This document shows, piece by piece, positions 42,917 through 52,503 of a stretch of DNA of 64,000 nucleotides. The translations under genes were made by a program, and so were the position numbers. How positions within the stretch are numbered: the stretch's first letter is position 1; every line of letters starts with the position of its first letter. Where the stretch lies: the NCBI GenBank assembly GCA_944328445.1, contig CALVHO010000001.1, positions 62,001-126,000 of the forward strand, in the 5' to 3' direction. This DNA is from an uncultured Clostridia bacterium (GTDB lineage Bacteria; Bacillota; Clostridia; Christensenellales; Borkfalkiaceae). The notes beneath the pieces are model-generated. The model did no database searches. It was not told the origin of the DNA and saw only the letters and a list, made by a program, of their open reading frames with translations.

Positions 42917-44566
42917 TTACACGCCGTCGAACGCATGCGCCACGTACACGAAGTGGTCGGCCGCGCGTTCGAGGTTGCCGACGAGGTTGATGAATACCCC
43001 GCTCGACTCGGGCTTGCATTTGCCCTCGTTCAGGCGGCGGATGTGGTCGGCCACCATCTCCTTGCGGGCGGCGTCCACCTCGTTTTCGGCGGCGTCGACC
43101 GCCTTGATGGCCGTGATGTCCTTTTCGCCGAAGGCCTTCATCGTGTTTTGGTACAGAACGTCGATCTTGCCCAGCATCGCCTGCAAGGACTTGATGACCC
43201 CGGGCGAGAATTCGATGTTGTCCCTGCGGCAGTTGCGGGTGTACTTGGTGATGTTGTCTGCCAGTTCGCTGATGCGGATGATGTCTCCCGCGGCGTGGTG
43301 CAGCGCGGAGATGATCTTTTCGTCCGCGTACGAAAGGTCGGTCGACGAGACCTTGATAAGGTACTCGATGAGCCGTTTTTCCATCTCGGAGACGTGCGCG
43401 TTGATCTCGTCCACCTTTTCTTTGGCGGTCTCGTCGCCGTTGACGAAGCCTTCAAAGGCGGCATTCAAAGACTGCATGGCAAGCTCGGCCATCTTGGCGG
43501 CGGCCTTGTTGGCCTGGCTCACGGCGATGGATGGAGACTTGATGAAGCGGTCGTCCAAAAGGGTGCCTTCGCCCGCGGGCGCCCCCGCCTTGCGCTCGGG
43601 GATGAGCTTGGTGGAAACTTTCACGAACACCTGCGCAAACGGCAGGAAGATGCAGGTGCACACCACGTTGAAGAAGGTGTGGAAGAGCGCGATCTGCAAA
43701 CCGGGGTCGTCGCCGAACCATTTGCCGAGGGTAGCGTTCATGAAGCCCGGCCAGCACAGCAGGAAGATCGAGAAGATGACGGTACCGAACACGTTGAACA
43801 TCAGGTGGATGAGCGCCGCGCGCTTGGCGTTGGTGTTGGCGCCGATGGAAGAGAGCAGCGCCGTGACGCAGGTACCGATGTTCGTGCCGAGCACCAAAAA
43901 GAGCACGCCGCTGTTGGCGGGGTTGCCGATGGCCAGACCCGCGCCCACCATCTGCACGATGAGGGTGGTGACCGCCGAGGACGACTGCACGATGCCCGTG
44001 ATGATCACGCCCGCCAAAAGGAGGATCAGGCGGTTGTCGACGCTGACGAGGAAGTCCTTGATGGCCTGCTGCTTGGCAAACTCGTCCATGGCCATGCCCA
44101 TGTACTGCAAGCCGAGGAACACCAGCCCCAGGCCCGCCAGCATCATGCCGATGGTCTTGGCCTTGTCCTTTTTGCAGAGCATGTCCATGAAGATGCCCAC
44201 GCAGGTGAACACCGTGATGAACTCGATGAAAGGGATGTCGGCGATGACCGAAAAATAGGCGGTGACGGTGGTGCCGATGTTGGCGCCCATGATGACCGTG
44301 GTGGCCTGGAAGAGGGACATCAGACCCACGTTCACGAAGCCGACGACCATGACGGTGGTGGCGGACGAGCTTTGGATGATGGCCGTCACCCCGGCGCCGA
44401 TCCCCACGCCCGCCAGGCGGCTTTTGCCCGTCTTATCGAACCAGCGGCGCAGCTCGTTGGTGGCGAGCTTTTCGATGTTGTCCGACAAAACTTTGAAGCC
44501 GAACAAAAACGCACCCAGGCCCGCCAGCAGCGCGACGACTGCAAGCACGTAGTCCATTGCGCTCAT
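42917..44566 (-). CDS. Na+/phosphate cotransporter family protein with C-terminal PhoU-like domain
   Basis: 549 residues. The inverted NptA repeats are visible as GVTAIIQSSSATTVMVVGF and ITGIVQSSSAVTTLIVQM, each with the QSSSA signature; eight or more TM helices cover residues 1-330. The remainder is helical PhoU-like (LAMQSLNAAFEGFVNGDETA; DLSYADEKIISALHHAAGDI). Imports phosphate or a related anion with Na+. SD AAAGGAG before the ATG. Direct TTGTAA repeats lie upstream (44714-44739) as possible phosphate-regulator sites. Confidence 0.93.
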   Translation of the reverse strand: MSAMDYVLAVVALLAGLGAFLFGFKVLSDNIEKLATNELRRWFDKTGKSRLAGVGIGAGVTAIIQSSSATTVMVVGFVNVGLMSLFQATTVIMGANIGTTVTAYFSVIADIPFIEFITVFTCVGIFMDMLCKKDKAKTIGMMLAGLGLVFLGLQYMGMAMDEFAKQQAIKDFLVSVDNRLILLLAGVIITGIVQSSSAVTTLIVQMVGAGLAIGNPANSGVLFLVLGTNIGTCVTALLSSIGANTNAKRAALIHLMFNVFGTVIFSIFLLCWPGFMNATLGKWFGDDPGLQIALFHTFFNVVCTCIFLPFAQVFVKVSTKLIPERKAGAPAGEGTLLDDRFIKSPSIAVSQANKAAAKMAELAMQSLNAAFEGFVNGDETAKEKVDEINAHVSEMEKRLIEYLIKVSSTDLSYADEKIISALHHAAGDIIRISELADNITKYTRNCRRDNIEFSPGVIKSLQAMLGKIDVLYQNTMKAFGEKDITAIKAVDAAENEVDAARKEMVADHIRRLNEGKCKPESSGVFINLVGNLERAADHFVYVAHAFDGV

Positions 44567-44700
44567 ACAGTGTTTCTCCTTTTTCCTTTTTTCCTATGTA
44601 CGCGCGGGCAGGCGCCCGCCGCGGCGCCCCTGCGCCGCCCTCCCCTCCCGCGCAGACCGCGGGGGCAGATCTTACCCTGCCCTCCCATTGTACGGGAAAG

Positions 44701-44739
44701 TTGTATAATACACTTGTAAAACTTGTAATAAATTTGTAA
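44701..44739. promoter_or_regulatory. TTGTAA direct repeats upstream of the phosphate transporter
   Basis: TTGTAA at 44714, 44723 and 44734 (spacing 9 and 11 bp), with TTGTAT at 44701. The 11-bp step recalls PhoP/PhoB boxes. A minus-strand -10 is not clear. The rest of 44567-44893 has GC-rich sequence and a G8 run but no gene. Confidence 0.3.
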
Positions 44740-44845
44740 TAAATTTTTTGCCCGCCCTTTTTTCCTTGCCTCGGGCGCGAAGCGCCGCGCGCGGGCACGG
44801 GGGGGGCGGACGCAGGCGCGGGGCGGGCGCGGGGCGGGACGGAAA

Positions 44846-44875
44846 GGCCCGCCCGCAGAGCACTGCGGGCGGGCC
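44846..44875 (-). terminator. Terminator of PEPCK gene
   Basis: 13-bp perfect stem GGCCCGCCCGCAG/CTGCGGGCGGGCC (44846-44858, 44863-44875) followed by TTT on the minus strand. Confidence 0.75.
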
Positions 44876-44893
44876 TCCATTTTTGCGCAAGCG

Positions 44894-46681
44894 TTATGCG
44901 TTGAGGTTTTCTTTGAGCTTGGCAAGCTCGGCGGAAAGTTCCTTCGGCAGGCGGTCGCCGAACTGCTTGTAGAATTCTTCGATGCCGTCGGCTTCCTTTT
45001 TCCAGGTCTCTTTGTCGACGGTGAGGATCTCTTTGAGGGTCTCTTCGGAGACGTCGCAGCCTTCCATGAAGAGGTCCTTCGGGTCGGGAACGTAGCCGAT
45101 GGGCGTTTCCACGGCGTCCACCTCCCCGTCGCAGCGCTTCAAGATCCATTCGAGCACGCGCATGTTTTCGCCGAAGCCGGGCCAGAGGAAGTGGCCCTCG
45201 TCGTCGGTGCGGAACCAGTTGACGTTGAAGATCTTGGGCTGGTTTTTCACCTTTTTGCCCATTTCGATCCAATGCTTGAAGTAGTCGCCCATGTGGTAGC
45301 CGCAGAAGGGGCGCATGGCCATCGGGTCGCGGCGGACGACGCCCACGGCGCCCGTGGCGGCTGCCGTCGTTTCGCTGGCCATGATGGAGCCCACAAACAC
45401 GCCGTTGTCCCAATCGCGGCTCTGGTACACCAGCGGGGCCGTTTTGGCGCGGCGGCCGCCGAAGACGATGGCCGACAGGGGCACGCCCTTCGGGTTGTCG
45501 AACTCCTTGCTGATGCAGGGGCAGTTTTTGGCGGGCGCGGTGAAGCGGCTGTTCGGGTGCGCGCCCTTGACGCCCGCGGCTTTGGCCGCGTCGTCCCACG
45601 GGTTGCCCTTCCAGTCGACGGCGTTTTTGGGCGGGTTTTTATCCAGGCCTTCCCACCAGACGGTGTTGTTGTCCAAATTGTGCACGACGTTGGTGAAGAT
45701 GGTGCCCTGCTGCGTGGTGTGCAGCGCGTTGGGGTTGGACTTTTCGTTGGTGCCCGGCGCCACGCCGAAGAAGCCGTTTTCGGGGTTCATGGCCCAGAGC
45801 CTGCCGTCCGCGCCGACGCGGATCCAGGCGATGTCGTCGCCCACGCACCAGACCTTGTAGCCCTTTTTGCGGTACACTTCGGGCGGGATGAGCATGGCCA
45901 GGTTGGTCTTGCCGCAGGCGGACGGGAAGGCCGCCGCGATGTACTTGACCTCGCCCTTCGGGTTTTCAAAGCCAAGAATGAGCATGTGCTCGGCCATCCA
46001 GCCCTCGTTTTTGCCCTGGTAGGAAGCGATGCGCAGCGCGAAGCACTTTTTGCCGAGCAGAACGTTGCCGCCGTAGCCGCTGTTGCACGACCAGATGGTG
46101 TTGTCCTCGGGGAAGTGCAGGATGTAGCGCTTGCTCTCATCGAGTTGGCACTTGGAGTGCAGGCCCTTGACGAAGTCTCCGTCCTTGCCCAGCGCTTTCA
46201 GAACGTCGGTGCCGACGCGCGTCATGATCTCCATGTTCAGGACGACGTAGATGCTGTCCGTCAGTTCGATGCCGATCTTGGAAAATTCGCTGCCGACGAT
46301 GCCCATGCTGTACGGGATGACGTACATCGTCCTGCCCTGCATGGAGCCTTTGAAGATATCCGACGCCATTTTGTAGGCCTCTTTCGGGTCCATCCAGTTG
46401 TTGATGGGGCCCGCGTCCTCCTTGTTGCGGCAGCAGATGAAGGTGCGGTCCTCCACGCGCGCCACGTCGTTGACGGCGGTGCGGTGCAGGTAGCACTCGG
46501 GCAAAAGATCCTCGTTGAGCTTGATCATCTCGCCCGTCGAGCAGGCCTCGGCGCGCAGTTCGTCGCGCTGTTCCTTGCTGCCGTCGATCCAGACGATGTT
46601 GTCCGGGCGGCAGAGGCAGGCGGCCTCATCGATGAATTTGAGCACCTTTTGGTTGTCGGTCAGAGCCTTGGTTGCGTTCAT
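44894..46681 (-). CDS. pckG: Phosphoenolpyruvate carboxykinase (GTP)
   Basis: 595 residues, the usual length for the GTP-dependent enzyme (the ATP form is about 530 and lacks these motifs). P-loop FPSACGKTNLAML with K258, metal site VGDDIAWIRV, and PEP-site YIAAAFPSACG context; N-terminal ECYLHRTAVNDVARVEDRTF. Interconverts oxaloacetate and PEP; in anaerobes often run toward oxaloacetate. Start at ATG 46681 with GGAGGG. Own promoter and terminator. Divergent from the FHA-ABC gene. Confidence 0.96.
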   Translation of the reverse strand: MNATKALTDNQKVLKFIDEAACLCRPDNIVWIDGSKEQRDELRAEACSTGEMIKLNEDLLPECYLHRTAVNDVARVEDRTFICCRNKEDAGPINNWMDPKEAYKMASDIFKGSMQGRTMYVIPYSMGIVGSEFSKIGIELTDSIYVVLNMEIMTRVGTDVLKALGKDGDFVKGLHSKCQLDESKRYILHFPEDNTIWSCNSGYGGNVLLGKKCFALRIASYQGKNEGWMAEHMLILGFENPKGEVKYIAAAFPSACGKTNLAMLIPPEVYRKKGYKVWCVGDDIAWIRVGADGRLWAMNPENGFFGVAPGTNEKSNPNALHTTQQGTIFTNVVHNLDNNTVWWEGLDKNPPKNAVDWKGNPWDDAAKAAGVKGAHPNSRFTAPAKNCPCISKEFDNPKGVPLSAIVFGGRRAKTAPLVYQSRDWDNGVFVGSIMASETTAAATGAVGVVRRDPMAMRPFCGYHMGDYFKHWIEMGKKVKNQPKIFNVNWFRTDDEGHFLWPGFGENMRVLEWILKRCDGEVDAVETPIGYVPDPKDLFMEGCDVSEETLKEILTVDKETWKKEADGIEEFYKQFGDRLPKELSAELAKLKENLNA

Positions 46682-46744
46682 ACCTATTAAGTCCCTCCTT
46701 GGGCGGGGCGCGGTGCGGCCCCGGATTTGTTTGGGTTCCTGCCT

Positions 46745-46773
46745 ATTATACCGCATTGCGCGGCAAAAGTAAA
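46745..46773 (-). promoter_or_regulatory. Promoter of PEPCK gene
   Basis: Minus strand -35 TTTACT (46768-46773), 17-bp spacer, -10 TATAAT (46745-46750). Confidence 0.7.
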
Positions 46774-46876
46774 CTTTTTGCGCCCCCTATTTTCCTCCGC
46801 CCGCAAGAGAGCGGGCGCTGCGGGAACGCGCCCCCGCGCTTTGCCCCGCCCCGCCGCGGGCGGCGGGGCAAAACGA

Positions 46877-46905
46877 TTGCGGGCGAAGAGGTTTTGTGGT
46901 ATACT
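46877..46905 (+). promoter_or_regulatory. Promoter of the FHA-ABC gene
   Basis: -35 TTGCGG (46877-46882), 17-bp spacer, extended -10 TGG-TATACT (46900-46905). A CCGCCCGC-type inverted repeat lies just upstream (about 46850-46867). Confidence 0.75.
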
Positions 46906-46938
46906 GAGAAAGCGGCAACGGCCGCAAGGAGCGAACGC

Positions 46939-48609
46939 TTGAAAAACCTGATATTGAAGATCACCGAAGGCGAGCTGTTCCGCTTTTTCGACACCGAAGA
47001 CAGGACCGAAGTGACGATCGGCGCGGGGCGCAAAGCCGACATCGCCGTCAAGGGGCTGCTGCCCGTGCAGGCGCGCCTCTTTTACAAGGACGGGGGCTGG
47101 TTCGCCGAAGACCTCTCGGGCGGGCACGGGCGCTGTTTGACCCTGCTCGGCGGCAAAAAGTTCCGCCGCCCCGTGCAGAAGCTGGACGGGGACCTCACCT
47201 TCCGCCCCGCCGACGAAAAGAAGGGGGAGCTGGCGCGCATCGGCAGCGTGCGGCAGTTCGGGAAGAGGCACGCGGGCAGCGGCTTTGACCTGACCAAGCG
47301 GACGGTGACGGCGGTGGGGCGCGGCGCGGGCTGCGACATCCGCGTGGACAGCCCGCTCGTTTCGGACAAGCATTTCATCGTCGTGTTCGACGGGAAGGAT
47401 TGCTACATCGAGGACACGCACAGCCTCGGCGGGACCTTCGTGAACAACCGCCGCGTGCGGCGGCGCAAGCTCGGGGACTACGACCGCATCTCCATCCCCT
47501 CGGCGGCCTACATCTATTACCGCGGCCGCCTGCTCTTTTCCACGGCGGAAGGGGGCATCCGCATCGACGCGGCGGGCGTGACCAGGCGGGTCTCCGACCG
47601 CGGCGGGCGGGGCAAGGTGACGCTGGTGGACGGGGCGACCTTCCGCATCGAGGCGGGGGAATTCGTGGCCGTGGTGGGCGGCAGCGGCGCGGGGAAGTCC
47701 ACCCTCTTAGACTGCCTCAACGGCACCCGCCCCGCCACGGGCGGCAAGATCTACTTCGACGGCAACGACTATTACGAAAACCTCAACACCTACCGCGCCA
47801 TCGTCGGCTACGTGCCCCAGCGCGACATCCTGCACGACGATCTGACCCTCGAACGGGCGCTTACATACACGGCGCAGCTGCGGGTGCGCGCCGACCTTTC
47901 GCGCGAAGAGCTCTCCGCGCGGGTGGCGCAGGCCATCGCCGACGTGCATCTGACGGGCAAGGAAAAACTGCGCGTCTCCTCCCTCTCGGGCGGGCAGCGC
48001 AAGCGCGCCTCCATCGCCATGGAGCTGTTGTCCGACCCCAAAGTCATCTTCCTCGACGAGCCGACCAGCGGGCTCTCGCCCGACCTCGACATGGAGATGA
48101 TGGAACTTTTGAAGGACCTCTCCAAAAAGGGCCGCACCATCGTGGCGGTGACGCACGCCATGGAAAACCTCGACAAATGCGACCGCGTCCTGTTTTTGGG
48201 GCGGGGCGGAAGGGTGTGCTACTTCGGCCCCGCGCAGGGCGCGCAGGCGTGGTTCCGCCGCCGCAGCTATTCGCGGGTGTTTGCGGCGCTGGGCGAAGAA
48301 CAGACCGCCGCGGCCTTTGCCGAAAAGTACCGCGCGAGCGCGGGGTACCGCGCGCTGTACCGCGAATTTTGCCGTGAATACGGGGACGTGGCCCCGCCGC
48401 CCGCCGAGGCGGCGGCCGCCGACGCCTGGGAAAAGCCGCCCGCGCCCCTGCCCGCCGCGCAAAACGAGCGCGCGCGGCGCCCCGCCCGTAAGGCGCCCGC
48501 CCGGGCGGCGGAGCCCGTTCCTCTCCAAAACGCCGCCGCGAAAAAGGCGGAGCCCGTTCCCGCAAAGCCCGCCAAAACCAAGGCGGGCGGCAAGGAGGTG
48601 CGGCCATGA
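46939..48609 (+). CDS. FHA-domain ABC transporter ATPase (ABCG-like)
   Basis: 556 residues from a TTG start at 46939 preceded by AAGGAGCG; no ATG gives a sensible N-terminus. Residues about 1-85 look like a degenerate FHA fold (TIGAGRKADIAVKG); about 105-185 is a canonical FHA domain (AVGRGAGCDIRVDSPLVSDK; TFVNNRRV) for binding phospho-Thr. The ABC domain follows: Walker A GGSGAGKSTLL (K253), signature LSGGQRKRAS, Walker B VIFLDEPTSGL. The last 80 residues are an Ala/Pro/Lys-rich tail. Pairs with the permease gene overlapping by 4 bp. Substrate unknown; Ser/Thr-kinase control suggested by FHA. Confidence 0.88.
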   Translation: MKNLILKITEGELFRFFDTEDRTEVTIGAGRKADIAVKGLLPVQARLFYKDGGWFAEDLSGGHGRCLTLLGGKKFRRPVQKLDGDLTFRPADEKKGELARIGSVRQFGKRHAGSGFDLTKRTVTAVGRGAGCDIRVDSPLVSDKHFIVVFDGKDCYIEDTHSLGGTFVNNRRVRRRKLGDYDRISIPSAAYIYYRGRLLFSTAEGGIRIDAAGVTRRVSDRGGRGKVTLVDGATFRIEAGEFVAVVGGSGAGKSTLLDCLNGTRPATGGKIYFDGNDYYENLNTYRAIVGYVPQRDILHDDLTLERALTYTAQLRVRADLSREELSARVAQAIADVHLTGKEKLRVSSLSGGQRKRASIAMELLSDPKVIFLDEPTSGLSPDLDMEMMELLKDLSKKGRTIVAVTHAMENLDKCDRVLFLGRGGRVCYFGPAQGAQAWFRRRSYSRVFAALGEEQTAAAFAEKYRASAGYRALYREFCREYGDVAPPPAEAAAADAWEKPPAPLPAAQNERARRPARKAPARAAEPVPLQNAAAKKAEPVPAKPAKTKAGGKEVRP

Positions 48610-49424
48610 GGCGGAGCAGGCGGCGCGGCGCCCGCATGAACATCCAGCACTTCCGCGTGCTGGTGCGCCGCTATTTCCGGCAGATCTTCACCAACCTCGC
48701 CACCGCGCTGCCGCTGGCGCTGCAAGCGCCCGTGCTCTTGCTCATCTTCGCGGTGGTGTGCCGCGAGGACGCCTTCGCCGTGCGGGACGTGACGGGCGCC
48801 AACCTGGCCATATTTTTGCTCGTGGTCATGAGCGCGCTGACGGGGCTTTTGAACAGCTACCGCGAGATCTGCAAGGAGCGAGACATCCTCTCGCGCGAGG
48901 TGTTCGGCGGGCTGGACGTGACGGCCTACGTGCTCTCCAAGTTCGTGGTGCTGCTCGCCATCGGCGCGGCGCAGTGCCTATTCCTCTACGCGGGGGCTCT
49001 GCTGCTTGCCGACTTCTCCTTCCCCAACGCGGCGGGGTACCTCTGCGGCTGGCTGGCCATGGTGCTGACCAACGCCGCGGCGGCGGCCGTCGGGCTGTTT
49101 GTTTCCGCGCTGCTGAAAAAATCGGAGAGCGCCATTTTGCCCGTTCTCCTTCTCATCATCATGCAGGTGGTGTTTTCGGACTGCCTGCTCGAACTCGACG
49201 GCGCGGCAAGCAAGCTCTGCTACGTGACCCCCGCGGCCTGGGGCGCGGCGGTGTTCGGCAACCTGTGCGGCATCAACGGCTGGCACCCCGAGATCGAATG
49301 GTACAGCCGCGCCATGTACGAGGCGCCGCCGCTGCTCTCGCTGTTGCTGCTGGCGGCCTTTGCGGCGGTATTCGTGTTTTTGACCGCCCTGCGCCTGCGC
49401 CGCGCCTACCGCACGGGCGAATGA
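48606..49424 (+). CDS. ABC-2 type permease partner of the FHA-ABC ATPase
   Basis: 272 residues with six hydrophobic segments (ALPLALQAPVLLLIFAVVCR; FVVLLAIGAAQCLFLYAGAL; LPVLLLIIMQVVFSDCLLEL) typical of the ABC-2 membrane family, as in ABCG exporters. SD AAGGAGG upstream of ATG 48606, which overlaps the ATPase stop (ATGA), so the two form one exporter. No operon partner reveals the cargo. Confidence 0.85.
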   Translation: MRRSRRRGARMNIQHFRVLVRRYFRQIFTNLATALPLALQAPVLLLIFAVVCREDAFAVRDVTGANLAIFLLVVMSALTGLLNSYREICKERDILSREVFGGLDVTAYVLSKFVVLLAIGAAQCLFLYAGALLLADFSFPNAAGYLCGWLAMVLTNAAAAAVGLFVSALLKKSESAILPVLLLIIMQVVFSDCLLELDGAASKLCYVTPAAWGAAVFGNLCGINGWHPEIEWYSRAMYEAPPLLSLLLLAAFAAVFVFLTALRLRRAYRTGE

Positions 49425-49474
49425 GCGGACGGCTTTCTCCCAAAAACGACACCTTTCGGAGGAAAAATAAGGAC

Positions 49475-49654
49475 ATGAACGAACTCCCGCAGGACGCATA
49501 CATGCTGCTGAGCTTTGTGAACATGAAGCTGCGCGACCGCTACGAGACGCTGGCGGCGCTGTGCGAGGACCTCGGCTGCGACGAGGCGGAGCTCTGCGCC
49601 CGCCTCGCGGTCATCGGCTACACGTATTCCCCCGCGCAGAACCGCTTCCTGTAA
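49475..49654 (+). CDS. DUF4250-family small protein
   Basis: 59 residues: LPQDAYMLLSFVNMKLRDRY, then LAALCEDLGCDEAELCARLA and IGYTYSPAQNRFL, matching the short DUF4250 family found in Bacillota. Cytoplasmic, function unknown. SD GGAGG (49458-49462) and ATG 49475; 50 bp after the permease, probably on the same transcript. Terminator at 49761. Confidence 0.85.
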   Translation: MNELPQDAYMLLSFVNMKLRDRYETLAALCEDLGCDEAELCARLAVIGYTYSPAQNRFL

Positions 49655-49760
49655 GTCTCCTGCGGGAGCAGAACGAGGTGGCGCGCGGAACGCGGCGGCA
49701 AAAAAACGGCCGCGGGGGCGACCCCGCGGACAAGATCCGAATAAAAAATGACGGCATGAC

Positions 49761-49799
49761 GGCGGCCGCGCCCCCGAAGGAGGGCGCGGCCGCCTTTTT
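49761..49799 (+). terminator. Terminator between convergent genes
   Basis: 13-bp stem GGCGGCCGCGCCC/GGGCGCGGCCGCC (49761-49773, 49782-49794) then T5. Also palindromic for the minus-strand CPBP gene ending at 49806. The 49655-49760 stretch holds nothing else. Confidence 0.8.
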
Positions 49800-49805
49800 A
49801 TTCGT

Positions 49806-50744
49806 TCAGTTTGTGTGGCGCGGGCCTTCTTCCCCGCCGCGCGGAAGCGCTTCCGCGGGGCTTTCTCCGCCACCCGTTGCATTTCCGCCGCTTTCGCCGC
49901 GTGGGGCGTCTTTGCCGCCCGAAGCGGGCGGGTACACGGCAAAGGCCTCCGCCGCGGCGGAAGGCGAGCGCAGGCACAGCCACACGAAGTAGGCCGCGGC
50001 CGCCAGCCCGACGGCGGCGGTCAAAACGATCTCTTCGGGGCACCAGATGTCGGAAAAGGCCCCGATGCCGCAGTACACGACGACGTTGCCGCCGAAGTTG
50101 AACAGCGCGTGCGCCAGCGCGCAAAACAGGGTGCCCGTGCCGCAGAACATGCACACGGCGAGCATGGCGCCGATGAGGAAGCTGTACCCCACCTGCAAAA
50201 ACACCGCGGGCGAAACGCCGCCGAGCAGGTTCACCAGGTGCAAAAGCCCGAAGGCGGCCGAGGAGAGGAGCACGGCGAGCACCCGCCCCTTCTTGCCCGT
50301 GCCCGTTTTGCCGAGCACGAGGGGGAAGATGACGCCGCGGAAGGCCTGCTCTTCAAACAAACCGATGCCGAGGCAATAGAGGGCGTAGAGCGCCAAAAGC
50401 TGCGCGTTGCGGCCGATGACCGCCGTCCCCTGCGCCAGCGCCACCAGCGGGAAGTTGTTGACGGCCACCGCGAAGGCGGGCAGGCCCCAAAGGAGGGCAA
50501 CGCCCCGCCCCTTTTGCGGCAGCGCGGTGCCCGCAATGCCCGCGTGGAAGGACAGCGCCAGCATGACGGCGAACATCGCCAGGCGCAAAACGCCCGTGCC
50601 GAAAAAGTGCGCGGCCTTTTCGCCCTCGAAAAAGAACCCGCCCAGCCAGTCGCAGGGCAGGAGCACGAGGCCCACGATGAGGACATAGAAGATGGCCGCG
50701 CTCTGGGCGGGCGTTTTGCGAAGGTACAGAAGTTTTCGTTGCAT
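49806..50744 (-). CDS. CPBP-family intramembrane metalloprotease (ABI/Rce1-like)
   Basis: 312 residues from ATG 50744. Multiple TM helices; glutamate motif GLFEEQAFRGVIF, first His in AAFGLLHLVNLL, and FCALAHALFNFGG carrying the conserved His/Asn. These are the CPBP active-site motifs. Substrate unknown; relatives process prenylated proteins or bacteriocin immunity/maturation factors. Start uncertain: none of the candidates (50744, 50780, TTG 50804) has a clear SD, and the region upstream is the degV terminator. C-terminal Gly/Ser/Glu-rich tail. Confidence 0.82.
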   Translation of the reverse strand: MQRKLLYLRKTPAQSAAIFYVLIVGLVLLPCDWLGGFFFEGEKAAHFFGTGVLRLAMFAVMLALSFHAGIAGTALPQKGRGVALLWGLPAFAVAVNNFPLVALAQGTAVIGRNAQLLALYALYCLGIGLFEEQAFRGVIFPLVLGKTGTGKKGRVLAVLLSSAAFGLLHLVNLLGGVSPAVFLQVGYSFLIGAMLAVCMFCGTGTLFCALAHALFNFGGNVVVYCGIGAFSDIWCPEEIVLTAAVGLAAAAYFVWLCLRSPSAAAEAFAVYPPASGGKDAPRGESGGNATGGGESPAEALPRGGEEGPRHTN

Positions 50745-50796
50745 GGCAAAAAACAAAAGGGTGCGGCGCGCCGCAAGCATGAACGGGCGCGGCGGG

Positions 50797-50831
50797 AAAA
50801 ACAAAAGCGGGAAGGCGTTGCGCCCTCCCGC
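50797..50831 (-). terminator. Terminator of the degV-family gene
   Basis: 11-bp stem (50807-50817 with 50821-50831, one G-U pair), loop TTG on the plus strand, followed on the minus strand by TTTTGTTTTT (50806-50797). Confidence 0.75.
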
Positions 50832-50841
50832 GGATGCTGCG

Positions 50842-51654
50842 TCAGCCGTTGGTCACGTAGGCCACGCCGAAGGCGCCCGGGCCGACATGGATGCTCAGCA
50901 CGGGGCCGACCACGCGCTGGTGGATGTTCACGGCGGGGAAGCGCGCTTGGAGCATGGCCGTGAACTCCGCGACGGGCGTTTCGGCGCCGCAGCGGCACAC
51001 GAACATGCGCCGCGTGTTGGCAGGCAGCAGCGCGCACATCTTTTCCAGCCGCTCGCGCTGGCCGCGGGCGTTGATCTTGAACAAGATCCGCCCTTTGAGC
51101 ACGAACACGGGCCGCAGGTTGAGGGAGGCGTTGGCCTTGCCGCTGGCCAGCCGCCCGCCCGCGATCAGGCGGTCGAGCGTTTCCACCGAAAAGACGACGG
51201 CGATCTTCTTTTTCAGTTCTTCGAGGTGGCGGACGACGTCGGCAAAGGCGAGGCCGCCCTTGACCATGTTCACGGCCTCGTCCACCAGCAGGTGCATGCC
51301 CGCGCCGATGGTCTCCGAATCGACGACGCGGATGTTGCCGCCCACCTGCCGCGCCGCAAAACAGGCCGAGGAATAGGTGCCCGAAAGCGCCGCCGAGAGG
51401 ACGATGCAGACGACGTCGCACCCCTTTTCGGTGAGGTTGCGGAAGGTGCGGATGAAGTTGTCGAGCGCGGGCTGCGCCGTCTTGCATACCTTGCCCGCCA
51501 TGCGTTCCATGAAGGGAGGATTGCGGTCGGACGCGGCCTCTTCAAAGGTCTCGCTGCCGATCTGGTAATTGACGGGCACGGTGCAGACGATGCCGCGCGC
51601 GGCGATCTCGGCGCTCGAATAGCCGACGGACGAATCGGTGACGATGGCGATCAT
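50842..51654 (-). CDS. DegV-family fatty-acid-binding protein
   Basis: 270 residues. N-terminal MIAIVTDSSVGYS, then KTAQPALDNFIRTF, the SALSGTYSSACFAA loop, and the SVETLDRLIAGGRLASGKAN segment typical of DegV/FakB. Family proteins bind a fatty acid for phosphorylation by FakA. Placement directly downstream (84 bp) of accA, on the same strand as the fatty-acid synthesis operon, supports a role in fatty-acid handling (inference). SD GAGGAGG. Confidence 0.9.
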   Translation of the reverse strand: MIAIVTDSSVGYSSAEIAARGIVCTVPVNYQIGSETFEEAASDRNPPFMERMAGKVCKTAQPALDNFIRTFRNLTEKGCDVVCIVLSAALSGTYSSACFAARQVGGNIRVVDSETIGAGMHLLVDEAVNMVKGGLAFADVVRHLEELKKKIAVVFSVETLDRLIAGGRLASGKANASLNLRPVFVLKGRILFKINARGQRERLEKMCALLPANTRRMFVCRCGAETPVAEFTAMLQARFPAVNIHQRVVGPVLSIHVGPGAFGVAYVTNG

Positions 51655-51738
51655 ATCTTTCCTCCTCTGTTGTGCGGCCGCACGGGGCGGCCGTGCGCGG
51701 CCGTCGCCCCGCGGGGCGCGGCGGGCGCGCGGGCTGCG

Positions 51739-52499
<761 letters not shown>

Positions 52500-52503
<4 letters not shown>

